The translations under genes and the position numbers were made by a program. Below are positions 63,832 through 64,000 of a stretch of DNA of 64,000 bases, piece by piece. This stretch comes from Shewanella sp. UCD-KL12 (GTDB taxonomy: Bacteria > Pseudomonadota > Gammaproteobacteria > Enterobacterales > Shewanellaceae). The DNA is taken from NCBI RefSeq assembly GCF_001957125.1, contig NZ_MPHJ01000001.1, positions 1,247,765 through 1,311,764 on the forward strand, given 5' to 3'. The notes below the pieces were generated by a model. It had not been told where the DNA came from. It did no database searches and saw nothing but the letters and a program-made list of their open reading frames with translations. Each line of letters opens with the position of its first letter. Within the stretch, counting starts at the first letter, position 1.

Positions 63832-64000
63832 ATATACCTCTTTGTTAAACTACCTTGTTGTGGAGGACATTCTATTACTTGATAATGTGAGCATGTTTAA
63901 ACAAATCTTGTATGTGTTGGTCGGTACATAACTTTATTAGCCAGCCATGTAGAGACTTTAGTAAGGCTAGCTCATTTGTTTAAAAAGCTTACAACACTCT

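Overview
The window looks like chromosomal DNA of a marine gammaproteobacterium, most probably Shewanella or a close relative. This is an inference from gene order and gene families: metG divergent from apbC-udk, a pabC-mltG-tmk-holB-pilZ-ycfH chain, ilvIH, trhO, cheV, rsmF, dgkA and several small families typical of Shewanella and Vibrio. There are no rRNA or tRNA genes, no transposase or integrase, and no CRISPR array. The first gene enters from outside the window and is cut at its 5' end.

From 1 to about 51 kb the DNA is an ordinary core-genome mosaic of short operons separated by clear intrinsic terminators. In order it carries: the tail of a MocR-type regulator; yccF; a PLP-dependent deaminase or desulfhydrase-like gene; an MscS channel; cheV; a MltB-type transglycosylase; a standalone WYL regulator; a SlyD-like FKBP; an esterase; a tandem pair of lipoprotein 5'-nucleotidases; an ibpA-type small heat-shock gene with a heat-shock-like promoter and a ROSE-like RNA thermometer; ilvIH with a terminator-like hairpin in its leader; a Bcr/CflA efflux pump; a MocR/LysE divergent pair around a perfect palindrome; a GST; trhO; a slipin/NfeD membrane pair; yegD-creA; a diguanylate cyclase; metG//apbC-udk; and the pabC to ycfH operon.

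Just after ycfH, on the minus strand, is an approximately 107-nt RNA gene that I recognise as SdsR (RyeB). It has a sigma-S-like -10 element and, as in E. coli, lies in the rsmF neighbourhood. It is followed by rsmF, an SpmA/SpmB-type transporter-like gene, two envelope proteins of unknown role, dgkA and a periplasmic ATP-dependent DNA ligase.

From about 51 kb to the right edge the DNA becomes visibly more AT-rich and changes character. It carries an alternative (alpha/CS1-type) chaperone-usher pilus operon: major pilin-like, second subunit-like, TcfC/CooC-type usher, CS1-type chaperone and tip-adhesin-like genes, the last four overlapping or nearly abutting. A separate promoter region containing a hexanucleotide repeat leads to a 973-residue surface lipoprotein with Ig/cadherin-like segments and a C-terminal fibrinogen-like domain. 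A divergent EAL-domain protein lies upstream. Two related helix-turn-helix proteins bracket the block. A TTAGCA/TGCTAA motif recurs in the two intergenic regions before the pilin and beside the first regulator. I read this as a self-contained, probably horizontally acquired adhesion module with its own regulators. It is the most interesting part of the window.
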